64,000 nt of DNA from Armatimonadota bacterium. Its GTDB lineage: Bacteria > Armatimonadota > Fimbriimonadia > Fimbriimonadales > Fimbriimonadaceae. Positions 51,558-60,403 of the stretch are shown here, piece by piece. The notes under the pieces were generated by a model. That model saw only the letters and a program-made list of their open reading frames with translations. It was not told the DNA's origin and did not search any database. Numbering within the stretch: position 1 is the first letter of the stretch; every line of letters starts with the position of its first letter. The DNA lies in assembly GCA_029781035.1 (NCBI GenBank), contig JAKOXK010000079.1, forward strand, positions 1 through 64,000, written 5' to 3'. Position numbers and translations under genes: made by a program.

Positions 51558-52193
51558 GTGGCCGGACGAGTGCTCGGTGTCCTCGGTGGGTTGGACATGC
51601 CGGACGGGCAGTTGCGTGCCTGGGCGGAGTCGGCAGACGCGCTTTACGCTGCGGATTCGGCGGGGAGCCGCCTGATCCGGCTCGGCTTCAAGCCGGTCGT
51701 CGTCGGCGATTTGGACTCTTTCGACTTCTCGCTTGAGAGCGGGGCTGAGAGGATTGTCCGCGACTCAGACCCCAACCGGACGGACTGCTCCAAGATCTTG
51801 TCCTTGGTCGAGCAAGAGGGCCACAAGAGCATGACCCTTGCTGGACTCGAGGGTGACCTGCTGGACCATGTGCTGTCGAGCCTCTCCGTCGTCGCCCGGT
51901 CGCGTCTTGCGGTCAGGCTCGTACTCCGGTCTGGTCTCGCTTGGGTGTTGCGTTCAGGGGACTCGGTCACCGTGAGGAAGGGGTTTGGCCGCCGAGTCTC
52001 GCTGTTGCCACTCGAGCGGTCGACGGGCGTTAACCTGTCCGGTGTCCTTTGGGAAGTGACGGAATCGGTGATGGAGCCAGCCGGCTTCCACAGCGTGTCG
52101 AACGAAGGCACGGGAGATGTTCACGCTTCGGTTTCCTCTGGAGCAGTCCTGCTGTTTGTCTCCCGGGCCGTGTCCGAAGGGCCCGAATGGTGA
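51558..52193 (+). CDS. Thiamine pyrophosphokinase
   Basis: 211 aa from the GTG at 51558 (VAGRVLGVLGGLDMPDGQLR); an ATG at 51474 would add an unconserved stretch containing the hairpin. Family motifs: ALYAADSAGSRLIRLGFKPV, VVGDLDSFD, SDPNRTDCSKILSLVEQ and LAGLEGDLLDHVLSSLSVV. It transfers pyrophosphate from ATP to thiamine, making TPP. The C-terminal domain is a diverged beta-sandwich (TGVNLSGVLWEVTESVMEPA). It is 75 bp before the FHA gene. Confidence 0.88.
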   Translation: MAGRVLGVLGGLDMPDGQLRAWAESADALYAADSAGSRLIRLGFKPVVVGDLDSFDFSLESGAERIVRDSDPNRTDCSKILSLVEQEGHKSMTLAGLEGDLLDHVLSSLSVVARSRLAVRLVLRSGLAWVLRSGDSVTVRKGFGRRVSLLPLERSTGVNLSGVLWEVTESVMEPAGFHSVSNEGTGDVHASVSSGAVLLFVSRAVSEGPEW

Positions 52194-52267
52194 ACTAATC
52201 GACACCTTGCGACCGACAATGTTTCTAGCCCTCGGCGTGGTACGCTTTTAGGGGAAAAGGATCAGCC

Positions 52268-52699
52268 ATGAGCCAGTTGCCGCAAGACGAACTGCAGACA
52301 CCCGAGCCGATGTTAGAGGAGACGTCGACGGTTGAAGACCAAGCAGCGGTCGAGACCGTGGACGAGGCACCAGCCGCGCATACGAGACTCATCGTCAAGC
52401 GGGCAGGCGTCGAGACTGAGGAGGTGTTCGAGTTCGAGCCTCCTGCCACGATCGGCCGGTTCGACCCAAGCGTCGGGCCCATCGACATAGATCTGGGTGG
52501 CCTTCCTGAAGGCGCCTACGTTTCCAGGAAACACGCCAAGATTTCATGCGAGGACGGTGTTTGGAAAATCACCGATTTGGGCTCGAGCAATGGCACTTAT
52601 GTCCTTCGAGATGATTTCGAGAAAGTCGAAGAGGCAGAGATCACTGACGGCACCGAAATCGCCTTGGGTAACGCCCGGTTTGTGCTTCGTTTGACATAA
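52268..52699 (+). CDS. FHA domain-containing protein
   Basis: 143 aa. An acidic N-terminus (about 1-40; EEtSTVEDQAAVETVDEAPA) is followed by one FHA domain: EFEPPATIGRFDPSVGPIDI, GAYVSRKHAKISCEDGVWKI (the SxxH phosphothreonine-binding core), TDLGSSNGTYVLRDD and ALGNARFVLRL. FHA domains bind phosphothreonine, pointing to Ser/Thr kinase signalling, though no kinase is in the window. Shine-Dalgarno AAGGA is 6-9 nt before the ATG. The GGDEF gene follows after 40 bp. Confidence 0.93.
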   Translation: MSQLPQDELQTPEPMLEETSTVEDQAAVETVDEAPAAHTRLIVKRAGVETEEVFEFEPPATIGRFDPSVGPIDIDLGGLPEGAYVSRKHAKISCEDGVWKITDLGSSNGTYVLRDDFEKVEEAEITDGTEIALGNARFVLRLT

Positions 52700-52739
52700 T
52701 CTGTGGGACAAAGTCCCGTCGGAATGTAAACGTTAGGCG

Positions 52740-53663
52740 ATGAGTCGCGTCGATATGTCGGGGAGAGTCTCGGATCTTGTTATGATTGGGTTGCCTGTCA
52801 CTGAAGCTTGGGGAAGTCTCTTGAAGCACATTCGAGAGGGTGTCTGGGTTCTGGATGCCGATGGACACGTCTTGAGTTCGAACACGATCGTCGAACGCTG
52901 GCTCGAACAGCCCCGCCTGAGGGGAACTTCCTGTTCCGAATGGATTGTCGAGCCATCGAATTGGGCCGAGGAGGGCGAGGCTAGTGTCGAGATTCGGTCA
53001 GCTTCGGGGATCGTCCGAAAAGTGGACATGGTGACCGAGGCGCTCAAGGACGACAAGGGCCAAATCCTTGGCTTCCTCCAAGTCTTCACCGACCATTCGA
53101 CCGGTCGCGCCTTCGACGCGGTTTTGGTCGAGGAGGTCCAGCGCATGGCAAGGCTCGCCGGAGAAGATCCGTTGACAGGGCTGGCGAACCGGAGAGCCTT
53201 CGATGAAGCCCTCAACCATGTCCGGACTGACCAGAGCCGTCGGTTTGGGGTGATCGTCATCGACTTAGACGGGTTCAAATCCATCAACGATTCTTACGGC
53301 CACCGCGTTGGTGACCGGGTCTTGATCGCCTTTGGCGAGCGCATCAAGGGCCTCGTGCGGGAGGACGATCTTGTTGCCCGAATCGGGGGAGACGAGTTCG
53401 CCGTCCTGCTTCCTCACGTGACGATGGTCGGCCTTACTGAAGCTGCTGAGCGTCTCCGAGACGGCTTGGTCGTCGAACTCGACGTCAACGGGTCACCCCT
53501 TCGGGTCAGGGGTTCTGTCGGCTACGCCCATAGCGGCCCTGATCCGGCTACCGTCGTCGAGCGAGCGGACAAATGGATGTATCAGCACAAGGCCACGCGC
53601 GAGTCGGGTGGCATCTCGGCCCTCGCTGAAGAAGAAGAGCGGATCAACCGCAGGGTCGGCTAA
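52740..53663 (+). CDS. Diguanylate cyclase with N-terminal PAS domain
   Basis: 307 aa. PAS-like domain at about 15-130 (REGVWVLDADGHVLSSNTIV). The GGDEF domain (about 140-300) has DPLTGLANRRAFDEALNHV, FGVIVIDLDGFKSINDSYGH and the active GGDEF in VARIGGDEFAVLLP. The inhibitory I-site RxxD is intact, five residues before it (REDDLVARIGGDEF), so product inhibition is expected. It makes cyclic-di-GMP, which commonly represses flagellar motility, relevant beside the flagellin locus elsewhere in the window. It shares TAA/TAG bases with the convergent yraN stop. Confidence 0.95.
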   Translation: MSRVDMSGRVSDLVMIGLPVTEAWGSLLKHIREGVWVLDADGHVLSSNTIVERWLEQPRLRGTSCSEWIVEPSNWAEEGEASVEIRSASGIVRKVDMVTEALKDDKGQILGFLQVFTDHSTGRAFDAVLVEEVQRMARLAGEDPLTGLANRRAFDEALNHVRTDQSRRFGVIVIDLDGFKSINDSYGHRVGDRVLIAFGERIKGLVREDDLVARIGGDEFAVLLPHVTMVGLTEAAERLRDGLVVELDVNGSPLRVRGSVGYAHSGPDPATVVERADKWMYQHKATRESGGISALAEEEERINRRVG

Positions 53664-54046
53664 GGGCTCATGCCCCCAACATGGTGCCTGATCTCGGTAG
53701 GCGTGACCGCGACCAGGTCGTACCGACACTTGGCTTGGTTGGATCCCGTCTTCTGAAGATAGGCGCTGACGGCGGAGTCGAAGCGGGCTTGTTTCGTGGT
53801 GTCGACAGCGTCTTCTGGTGCGCTCCGCGAACGGAACTTCACTTCCACGAAGACCAGCGTGTCTCCATCCATGGCGACGATGTCGATCTCTCCGCCTGCG
53901 ACTTTGAACCGCCGGGTCACGATCGTATACCCGGCTGAGAGAAGATAGTCGGCCACGCGGTCTTCGTGTTCAGTTCCCACGGTGCGCCTGTCCGGCATGC
54001 CGCGAGTATGGCAGGAGCCGATCGGCGCAACCGCTCCTGTTGTCAT
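53660..54046 (-). CDS. YraN/UPF0102 family nuclease-like protein
   Basis: 128 aa from the ATG at 54046, whose A is the last base of the rnhB stop (TGATG); an ATG at 53998 would give 112 aa. Family motifs: GTEHEDRVADYLLSAGYTIV, KVAGGEIDIVAMDGDTLVFV and EVKFRSRSAPEDAV, the EVK part of a restriction-endonuclease-like fold (GGEIDIV...FVEVK). The role is unclear although it often follows rnhB, as it does here. Confidence 0.9.
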   Translation of the reverse strand: MTTGAVAPIGSCHTRGMPDRRTVGTEHEDRVADYLLSAGYTIVTRRFKVAGGEIDIVAMDGDTLVFVEVKFRSRSAPEDAVDTTKQARFDSAVSAYLQKTGSNQAKCRYDLVAVTPTEIRHHVGGMSP

Positions 54047-54648
54047 CACCAATCGGCGAGCGAGGGCTGTGCCAGACACTCCTGTACAGGGCCGAAGCTC
54101 CGTCGATGGATCGGACAAGGCCCAAGCTTCTTCAGCGCGGTCAGATGGTCCGCCGTCGGATAGCCAAAGTGTTCGGCGAAGCCGTACCCCGGATAGAGCC
54201 AGTCCATTTCAATCATGATTCGGTCTCTCGCCGTCTTGGCGAGGACGCTGGCCGCGGCAATGCAAGCGAAAGTGGCGTCTCCCTTTATAACCGCCTCGCA
54301 AGGACAGGGAGCCGCCTCAGGAAGCCGATTGCCGTCGATCAAGGCTCTCGGCGGGATGGACCTCAAGGATCCCAGAGCTCGCGCCATACCCACGAGTGAA
54401 GCTTGGAGGACGTTGAGTTGATCGACCTCGTCCGGCCCGACCAAGACGACAGACCAGTCGGAATGAGACTTGACAGCCTGTTCCCAGTGCTCCCGCGCAT
54501 GGCGGCTCATCTTCTTGGAGTCGTTGAGACCGTGTGAATCGAATCCTTCTGGCAAAACGACAGCGGCACAGACGACCGGGCCCGCCAAGGGGCCGCGACC
54601 GGCTTCGTCGCAGCCGGCTACGCCGAAAAGATGGATCAGCGGAGCCAT
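54046..54648 (-). CDS. rnhB: Ribonuclease HII
   Basis: 200 aa. Catalytic residues are visible in VAGCDEAGRGPLAGPVVCAA (Asp-Glu), in the ALIDGNRLP block (Asp) and in KGDATFACIAAASVLAKTAR with RDRIMIEMD. The C-terminal YPTADHLTALKKLGPCPIHR and RSFGPVQECL match. It cleaves RNA in RNA-DNA hybrids and starts ribonucleotide excision repair. Coupled to yraN by a shared TGATG. Confidence 0.95.
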   Translation of the reverse strand: MAPLIHLFGVAGCDEAGRGPLAGPVVCAAVVLPEGFDSHGLNDSKKMSRHAREHWEQAVKSHSDWSVVLVGPDEVDQLNVLQASLVGMARALGSLRSIPPRALIDGNRLPEAAPCPCEAVIKGDATFACIAAASVLAKTARDRIMIEMDWLYPGYGFAEHFGYPTADHLTALKKLGPCPIHRRSFGPVQECLAQPSLADW

Positions 54649-54680
54649 GACGGTAGTTTGGCGTCATTATGGAACCGAGG

Positions 54681-54736
54681 GGCCCAATGGTGCCCTATCG
54701 GATCCAATAGAGCCAATTGGGCCATCCTGATATACT
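54681..54736 (+). promoter_or_regulatory. Inverted repeat and extended -10 promoter before the acetyltransferase
   Basis: GGCCCAAT (54681-54688) and ATTGGGCC (54716-54723) form an 8-bp inverted repeat around a near-palindrome CTATCGGATCCAATAG. An extended -10, TGATATACT (hexamer TATACT at 54731-54736), follows immediately, 35 nt before the ATG. Position suggests an operator. Confidence 0.5.
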
Positions 54737-54771
54737 AGGAGCTCAATTGAGGCGCACAACTCCAGCCAATC

Positions 54772-55368
54772 ATGGAACCCGTCAACGTCCGGACTGAGAT
54801 AGATCCCTTCAAGAGACCTGTGTTCTCTGTGGGAGCTCGCTTGCGAAGACTCACTTGGAGGATCTTCTACTACCTGGTGTTTCGCCCGTCGCCAACGCCA
54901 CTCCACGCATGGAGATCTGTTGTTCTACGCGCATTTGGAGCGAAAATCGGCAGGGCCAACCACATTTATCCTGGTGCTAAGATATGGGCCCCCTGGCTTT
55001 TAGTAACGGAAGACGTCGTCACCATTGCGAGCGGGGCAGAGGTGTACAATCCAGGTGGAGTTTATTTGGCACATCACGCCATTGTGTCCCAAGATGCATA
55101 TATCTGTGGCGCTTCTCATAACTACAATGAGTTTGAGTTTGCTTTCTTCTCAAGAGAGATTCGAATGGAACCCTATTCCTGGGTTTGTGCTCGCGCGATC
55201 GTATTGCCTGGTGTTGTGTTGGCCGAAGGAAGTGTCCTCGGTGCGGGGTCAGTGGCAACGAGGACGTTGGATGCCTGGGGCGTCTATGCCGGCAATCCTG
55301 CGCGACTCGTGAAGTGGCGCAATAGATTCGACACGACTGCCACGCTAATTGATGGCAAAGGTACCTAA
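54772..55368 (+). CDS. WcaF-like hexapeptide-repeat acetyltransferase
   Basis: 198 aa. A membrane-proximal N-terminal helix (RRLTWRIFYYLVFRPSPTPL, HAWRSVVLRAFGAKIG) is followed by a left-handed beta-helix: ANHIYPGAKIWAPWLLVTED, VVTIASGAEVYNPGGVYLAH, VLAEGSVLGAGSVATRTL and AWGVYAGNPARLVKWR. YICGASHNYNEFEFAFFSRE carries the His typical of such acetyltransferases. It probably acetylates a polysaccharide precursor (WcaF-type). Its GC content is visibly lower than neighbours (about 40% across 55081-55140) and codons are AT-richer, a sign of transfer. No other polysaccharide gene adjoins. Confidence 0.85.
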   Translation: MEPVNVRTEIDPFKRPVFSVGARLRRLTWRIFYYLVFRPSPTPLHAWRSVVLRAFGAKIGRANHIYPGAKIWAPWLLVTEDVVTIASGAEVYNPGGVYLAHHAIVSQDAYICGASHNYNEFEFAFFSREIRMEPYSWVCARAIVLPGVVLAEGSVLGAGSVATRTLDAWGVYAGNPARLVKWRNRFDTTATLIDGKGT

Positions 55369-55388
55369 GGCGTTCGCAACTCAGGGGT

Positions 55389-55742
55389 TCAGTCTCCCTG
55401 ATCATTCTGATCGTCGGCAGAGTCTGGGTTGCTTCCCGTAACCCTCGTGGTCGCACCACGGGCCGATGTCTTGGCAGACTGCTCGACGCCTCCGCCAGCG
55501 CCTTGCACGCTCTCACTGCCGGTAACCGGCGCAGCTCCGCCTGCGGCCGCACCACCCGGAACGACACTCACGCTGCTTCCAGGAGCTTGGCCAGAGCCGC
55601 CTCCGGCGCTACCCAGCTTGCCTGGCGAACGAGGAATCGGCGATCCGGATGGGGGCTGCGGAGTCTTTGAATTCGGCGCGTTTCCCTGCGAACCACATCC
55701 CGCGATCAGACACGCCGACAAACACCATACGAACAGCTTCAT
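55389..55742 (-). CDS. Hypothetical small lipoprotein, Gly/Pro/Ser-rich
   Basis: 117 aa from the ATG at 55742. A signal peptide ends in a lipobox (ACLIAGC, Cys about 16). The mature part is low complexity, rich in Gly, Ser, Pro and Ala (PQPPSGSPIPRSPGKLGSAG, GGAAAGGAAPVTGSESVQGA), with an acidic end (DSADDQNDQGD). It is probably disordered and surface- or periplasm-exposed. No family recognised. It diverges from uvrA with 101 bp between starts. Confidence 0.6.
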   Translation of the reverse strand: MKLFVWCLSACLIAGCGSQGNAPNSKTPQPPSGSPIPRSPGKLGSAGGGSGQAPGSSVSVVPGGAAAGGAAPVTGSESVQGAGGGVEQSAKTSARGATTRVTGSNPDSADDQNDQGD

Positions 55743-55828
55743 CCACTCACATGATATCCGAGGGTTGCCCACCCCACAACAGGCTCTGCCAAGAACGTCT
55801 CACACTGGCCAACCGGCACCTTTTCATG

Positions 55829-55834
55829 TATACT
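55829..55834 (+). promoter_or_regulatory. Promoter -10 of the N-terminal uvrA ORF
   Basis: TATACT (55829-55834), directly preceded by TG, ends 9 nt before the ATG at 55844. Transcription starting 6-8 nt after the hexamer would put the start codon at or within 2-3 nt of the 5' end. No -35 match and no Shine-Dalgarno were seen. Confidence 0.5.
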
Positions 55835-55843
55835 GATGCCTAC

Positions 55844-57760
55844 ATGTCGAGCGGCAAGATCGTCGTTGTCGGGGCTCGTGAGAACAACCTGAAAAACATC
55901 ACCGTGGAGATACCACGTGACCAGTTAGTCGTGATCACAGGCATTTCAGGGTCAGGAAAATCCAGCCTGGCCTTCGACACGATCTATGCTGAAGGCCAGC
56001 GGAGGTACGTCGAGAGCCTCAGCGCCTATGCACGCCAGTTCCTGGGTCAGATGGACAAGCCGGACGTCGACCACGTCGACGGCCTTTCGCCCGCCATTTC
56101 CATTGACCAGAAGAGCGCGAGCAAGAACCCGCGGTCTACCGTGGGCACGGTGACTGAGATCTATGACTACCTCCGCATCCTGTTTGCCCGGATCGGCACC
56201 CCCTATTGCCCCAACGGCCACGGTCCAATCGAGCGGCAGTCTACAGACACGGTCGTCGACGAAGTCCTGACCTTGCCCGAGGGAACCCGCCTCCAGATAC
56301 TCGCTCCCGTCGTCCGCGGACGGAAAGGGGAGTACAAGAAGGAGATTCGCGAAATCCAACAAGCTGGATTTGTCCGCGTCCGCGTCGATGGCGAGATGTA
56401 CGAGGTTACGGACGATATCCCGATGGACCGGTACAAACAACACACGATCGAGGTCGTTGTCGACCGGATCGTGGTGAAGGAAGGGATCCAGCAACGCCTG
56501 TCCGATTCCGTTGAAACGGCTTTGAAGATGGGCAAGGGCCTGGTTACCGTGAGTTGGCAGTGTCCAGAAGGGCCTGATGGAGTTGAACGCACGTATTCCG
56601 AGCACTATGCGTGCACCGAGTGCGGCTTCAGTATGCCCGAGCTGGAGCCAAGGGTGTTTTCGTTCAACTCTCCCTACGGAGCATGCCAAGAGTGCACTGG
56701 CCTCGGCACCAAGACAGAATTCGACCTGGATCTTGTGGTGCCTGACCGAAGCAAGCCGCTACGCGAGGGGGCGATCGTTCCGTTCGTCTACAAATCCGGT
56801 GAGGTCAAGGAGTGGTGGCCCGAAGTTTTGGACGGCGTCGGCGAAGCCATTGGATTTGACGCAGGACGTGCTTTTGGAGAGCTGAATCCGGAGCAAATCG
56901 AAGCCCTGTGGATCGGGCTGCCCGAACCCGTGCGGGTCACAATGAACTACGGTCGTACGACCCGAACCTTCAACTACACGTGGGATGGGATTCTGAGCGT
57001 CTTGCGGAAGAAGTACGACCAGACGGAGAGCGAGTGGGTTAAGAACGACCTCGCCCAGTACATGAGGACACGGCCCTGCCCCGCCTGCCAAGGGGCTCGC
57101 CTCAAACCCGAGACTTTGAGCGTGCGGTTGCCGGACGAACCAGGCTTGGCTCGACCCGCAACGGACGATAGAGACATCACATACCCCGGTGTTTCAATCG
57201 CTGACGTGACAGCGTTGCCGGTCGACGAGGCACTTGGGTTCTTTCTGTCGCTCTCCAATCGGCTTACGGCCCGGCAACGGACGATTGGTGAAAGGGCCGT
57301 CAAAGAGATCGTCGAAAGGCTCCGATTCCTGTTCGATGTGGGCCTCGGGTACTTGACCCTTGACAGGAACACGAACACCCTCGCAGGCGGTGAGGCGCAG
57401 CGGATACGATTGGCGACCCAGATCGGAAGCGGGCTGATGGGATGCCTTTACGTTCTGGACGAGCCGAGCATCGGATTGCACCAGCGCGACAACCACAAGC
57501 TCATCGAGACGCTCAAGCGCTTGCGCGACCTTGGGAACACCGTGATCGTCGTCGAGCACGACGAGGACACCATGCGTGCTGCGGACTGGCTGATCGATCT
57601 CGGGCCAGGCGCCGGAGAACATGGGGGATTCGTCGTCAACCAGGGTCCTCTTGACGAGTTTCTATCAAAGCCGTCTCCGACAAGCGACTATCTGAACGGG
57701 TATGAGCGGATCGAAGTCCCGCAAGAGCGCCGTAGACCACGGGCGACCCTTCCCTTGTGA
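55844..57760 (+). CDS. uvrA: UvrA, N-terminal half (first ATPase domain) as a separate ORF
   Basis: 638 aa from the ATG at 55844. It covers the first half of UvrA: Walker [16 protein letters not shown] (32-46), the UvrB-binding and insertion regions, one zinc module with C257/C260 and C281/C284 (matching E. coli spacing), signature [20 protein letters not shown] (LAGGE in place of LSGGE) and Walker [17 protein letters not shown]. It ends [19 protein letters not shown], just past the linker where normal UvrA continues into its second ATPase. The second half is a distinct ORF at 60604-61626. Together they total 978 aa, about the length of intact UvrA (940 in E. coli). Confidence 0.93.
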   Translation: MSSGKIVVVGARENNLKNITVEIPRDQLVVITGISGSGKSSLAFDTIYAEGQRRYVESLSAYARQFLGQMDKPDVDHVDGLSPAISIDQKSASKNPRSTVGTVTEIYDYLRILFARIGTPYCPNGHGPIERQSTDTVVDEVLTLPEGTRLQILAPVVRGRKGEYKKEIREIQQAGFVRVRVDGEMYEVTDDIPMDRYKQHTIEVVVDRIVVKEGIQQRLSDSVETALKMGKGLVTVSWQCPEGPDGVERTYSEHYACTECGFSMPELEPRVFSFNSPYGACQECTGLGTKTEFDLDLVVPDRSKPLREGAIVPFVYKSGEVKEWWPEVLDGVGEAIGFDAGRAFGELNPEQIEALWIGLPEPVRVTMNYGRTTRTFNYTWDGILSVLRKKYDQTESEWVKNDLAQYMRTRPCPACQGARLKPETLSVRLPDEPGLARPATDDRDITYPGVSIADVTALPVDEALGFFLSLSNRLTARQRTIGERAVKEIVERLRFLFDVGLGYLTLDRNTNTLAGGEAQRIRLATQIGSGLMGCLYVLDEPSIGLHQRDNHKLIETLKRLRDLGNTVIVVEHDEDTMRAADWLIDLGPGAGEHGGFVVNQGPLDEFLSKPSPTSDYLNGYERIEVPQERRRPRATLPL

Positions 57761-57767
57761 CGGACTC

Positions 57768-58190
57768 ATGTCGATGCGCCCTTGCCCGTCCGCGCTCGCC
57801 ATGGCCCGGGTTCCGGCCAAGAAATGGAGGACGCGCGAGGATATCCTGGCTCGAGTCGAATCCGTCCGTCAGAGTATCGACAGAAGCCCGAGAAAGGCGA
57901 CACTCAGGGAGTTGGCGGGCGAGGCGGCGATGTCGCCTCATCACTTTCATCGCCTGTTTGTGAGCATCACAGGCTTGACGCCGAACGCCTACGTCCGGGA
58001 GAAGCGGCTTCAACTCGCCAAGGAACTCCTCGGCCAGGGGATTAGTTCGGTGTCTGAGGCATGCCTTGCCGTAGGCTTTGAGAGTGCCGCCACGTTCAGC
58101 ACGGCGTACAGTCGTCGTTTTGGAGAACGTCCCAGCCATACGCTTCACCGGGCCCGTTTTGCTGGTTTTCGCAAGATTCGAAAAGCGTGA
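57768..58190 (+). CDS. AraC-type helix-turn-helix regulator (HTH-only)
   Basis: 140 aa from the ATG at 57768, 7 nt after the uvrA first-half stop; ATGs at 57774 and 57801 are alternatives. It has two HTH motifs of the AraC DNA-binding domain: ATLRELAGEAAMSPHHFHRL and SSVSEACLAVGFESAATFSTAYSRR (read as EACLAVGFESAATFSTAYSR), ending in FGERPSHTLHRARF. It lacks the usual sensor domain, so it is either constitutive or controlled by level. Close spacing suggests co-transcription with uvrA and the downstream VOC gene. Confidence 0.88.
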   Translation: MSMRPCPSALAMARVPAKKWRTREDILARVESVRQSIDRSPRKATLRELAGEAAMSPHHFHRLFVSITGLTPNAYVREKRLQLAKELLGQGISSVSEACLAVGFESAATFSTAYSRRFGERPSHTLHRARFAGFRKIRKA

Positions 58191-58219
58191 ATGGCCGGCT
58201 CGTGCGACAATGTCTGGTC

Positions 58220-58582
58220 ATGCTCAACAGCGTCTGCCACATCGAATTCCAGGTCAATGACTTGGCTCGTGCGCGTTCGTTCTACGAGGGGCTGTTCGAC
58301 TGGCAGTTCTCGTCGTTCGTTTCAGGAATGCTGGTGTTTGGGCACGACGACCAGCACATTGGAGGCCTCGTCGAGTCTGACAGTGTCCAAGCCGGGGCAT
58401 CGCCTTCCGTGTGGTTTCGCGTCCAGGACATCGATGCCACGATGACAAAGGCTCGTGAATTCGGGGGCTCGATCGCATCAGAGAAGAGCGAAGTGCCCGG
58501 CGTTGGGTGGTCGGGCGTTGTCAAGGACATGGACGGAAACCACGTCGGGCTCGTCATGTACAGAGAGGATGCCGAGAAGTAG
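58220..58582 (+). CDS. VOC (glyoxalase/dioxygenase) family protein
   Basis: 120 aa from the ATG at 58220; a GTG at 58187 that overlaps the AraC stop (GTGA) would add 11 unconserved residues. Two beta-alpha-beta-beta-beta units are visible: CHIEFQVNDLARARSFYEGL, FDWQF, MLVFGHDDQHIGGLVES, and then SPSVWFRVQDIDATMTKARE, VVKDMDGNHVGLVMY. This is the VOC fold used by glyoxalases, dioxygenases and resistance proteins. An AraC regulator next to a VOC gene is common. Ligand unknown. Confidence 0.9.
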   Translation: MLNSVCHIEFQVNDLARARSFYEGLFDWQFSSFVSGMLVFGHDDQHIGGLVESDSVQAGASPSVWFRVQDIDATMTKAREFGGSIASEKSEVPGVGWSGVVKDMDGNHVGLVMYREDAEK

Positions 58583-58663
58583 GCCACGGATTTTGGCCTG
58601 GGGGTCAACCAAAAGCTGACCTGAAGGCTCTAAGTCGGGTGGACACAGCTGGAGCAGCCACCG

Positions 58664-59212
58664 ATGAACGATATGGATCTCGCCAAGACAGTAGCCGATG
58701 GCGACCGCGTCGCGATGGCAAGCCTTGTGGAGCAGCACTACGATCCCGTGTTTCGATTCCTGCGGAACTTGACCCGCAGTCAAGAAGACGCCGAGGATCT
58801 GACGCAGCAGGTCTTTGTGAAAGCGCAGACGCGCATCAAGAGTTATCGGGGCGGTTCATCGCTCCGGACTTGGCTCCACCAGATTGCCTTCCATGAGTTC
58901 ACTCGCTGGCGTCGACGGCGACGTCTGACCAGCTTGGTCGGAATCGAAAGGACGGGCCAAGAGCCGGGCTACTCACAGGTCGACGAAGCCGCATGGCTTC
59001 TGGATGCTCTTGACCGTCTCAACCCTGCCCTCAAGGAGGCGTTTCTCCTCCATGAAGTCCAGGAGCTCTCAGTGGAAGAGGTCGCAACGGTCACGGGTAG
59101 TCCGATCGGCACCGTGAAGTCCCGACTCCACCATGCACGGTCAATGCTCCAGAAGCTATGGGAGTCCACTCACAACGAGGAAAGTTATGAACGCACCGCA
59201 ACACAGAATTGA
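58664..59212 (+). CDS. ECF-type RNA polymerase sigma factor
   Basis: 182 aa. Sigma region 2: LVEQHYDPVFRFLRNLTRSQ, EDAEDLTQQVFVKAQTRIKS and FHEFTRWRRRRR. Region 4: LDRLNPALKEAFLLHEVQEL, SVEEVATVTGSPIGTVKSRL, HHARSMLQKLWE. It lacks regions 1 and 3, as ECF factors do. It overlaps the next gene by 26 bp; that membrane protein probably regulates it. Intergenic 58583-58663 has two inverted repeats (AGGCCA/TGGCCT; GGTCA/TGACC, 58603-58621), perhaps its own control site. Confidence 0.95.
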   Translation: MNDMDLAKTVADGDRVAMASLVEQHYDPVFRFLRNLTRSQEDAEDLTQQVFVKAQTRIKSYRGGSSLRTWLHQIAFHEFTRWRRRRRLTSLVGIERTGQEPGYSQVDEAAWLLDALDRLNPALKEAFLLHEVQELSVEEVATVTGSPIGTVKSRLHHARSMLQKLWESTHNEESYERTATQN

Positions 59213-60395
59213 CGAAGGTGTCCGTGCCCTCAAGGGTGAAGCGACACCGACCGCGGCCAAAAGGAGGTTGCTGGATCATCTCGCAGCGACCCGATCCCCA
59301 AGGACGCCGCTCCGCGTCGTGACGATGGCAGCTGCCTTCGCCGTGCTAGGCCTAGCTGTCCCACTCCTCTGGCCGAAACCGGCCCTGGCAGAGGAACTGT
59401 CGGCCATGCTCAATCAAGGAGAGACTTCGGCCAACCGGACGGAGTCGTTCTACCTGCCCGATTCCAACGGCAACCTTCGACTGTACATGACCAGGGCGGT
59501 CTTGGGCGACAAGTCCTGTTACCGCTTCTTTGGGCAGAAGGTCGCCATCCGGTACAGGTCGGGTGCCAGAGTCATTCAAGACTACGGCAATTACGCGACG
59601 ATTCAGGATGAGACTTCGGGCCAACTCGACAACTTCAACAACTTGGATAGACTCTTGTCTGCCCGCGACGACACGAAAACCAACGTTTCCAGGCAGAACC
59701 TGGGCCGCGGACTCGTGAAGTACACGATCAATTGGATCCAGAAGAGCGTGTCTGGCACCGTCGAGATCACGGGCGAGGCCGTATCGCGGAGGCCGCTAGA
59801 GGAACGGATCTTGAAGGGCCCGGGGGCTGGAGGCGTCTATGTTTGGGCTTATGGAAGTACGAGGCAGAAAGACGTAGATTACGTCGTCAAAGCTGGCAAG
59901 CCGCTGTACGACATCGATGCCCAGCGGTTCGAGTTCCTCAAGCTGGCCGACTCAACCTTGCAGTCAACCGTCGTCGAAAGCAGGAAGATCGGGCTGGTTC
60001 AGGTCTGGGCCGACGAAGACGGCAAGCTGCTTGTTGCCTTGGATGGTTCCGATGGGCTCCCTGAGAAAGAGAACGCCGTGGTGTCAGTCGATGGATCGGT
60101 GGGCAAGGCGGGAACAATGGCGGGGTCTCCCTGGGTCAACGGTGTCTGGGGCGTCGTCAAGCTCCGAGGCCGTAGCCTGATGTTCGTCGAGGCTCAAGTG
60201 GGCCCAGTTGGTGACCGAATCAAGAGCCTCTCAGTACCCGTCTGGTTTGGATCAGGCGCGTCGGAGGTCGCCGTGTTCCATGACATCGAAGTCCACAGGA
60301 CGGGAATCCTCGCGTTCCTCCTCGCTCCGATGAATCAGCCTTTCTGGCAGGAAGGAACTCAGAGCGAATCAGGTCCCACAAGTCCTTCCCGATAA
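59187..60395 (+). CDS. Probable anti-sigma-type membrane protein
   Basis: 402 aa from the ATG at 59187 with GAGGAAAG about 4-11 nt upstream. A cytoplasmic N-terminus of about 40 residues (HRIDEGVRALKGEATPTAAK) is followed by one membrane helix (about 45-63, MAAAFAVLGLAVPLL) and a long extracytoplasmic domain. That domain has predicted beta structure (RLYMTRAVLGDKSCYRFFGQ, KYTINWIQKSVSGTVEITGE) reminiscent of outer-membrane lipoprotein-carrier or RsmE/MucB-type sensor domains. No zinc-binding anti-sigma motif is present. The overlap with the sigma gene is the main reason for this assignment. Confidence 0.6.
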   Translation: MNAPQHRIDEGVRALKGEATPTAAKRRLLDHLAATRSPRTPLRVVTMAAAFAVLGLAVPLLWPKPALAEELSAMLNQGETSANRTESFYLPDSNGNLRLYMTRAVLGDKSCYRFFGQKVAIRYRSGARVIQDYGNYATIQDETSGQLDNFNNLDRLLSARDDTKTNVSRQNLGRGLVKYTINWIQKSVSGTVEITGEAVSRRPLEERILKGPGAGGVYVWAYGSTRQKDVDYVVKAGKPLYDIDAQRFEFLKLADSTLQSTVVESRKIGLVQVWADEDGKLLVALDGSDGLPEKENAVVSVDGSVGKAGTMAGSPWVNGVWGVVKLRGRSLMFVEAQVGPVGDRIKSLSVPVWFGSGASEVAVFHDIEVHRTGILAFLLAPMNQPFWQEGTQSESGPTSPSR

Positions 60396-60403
60396 CAAAT
60401 CGA

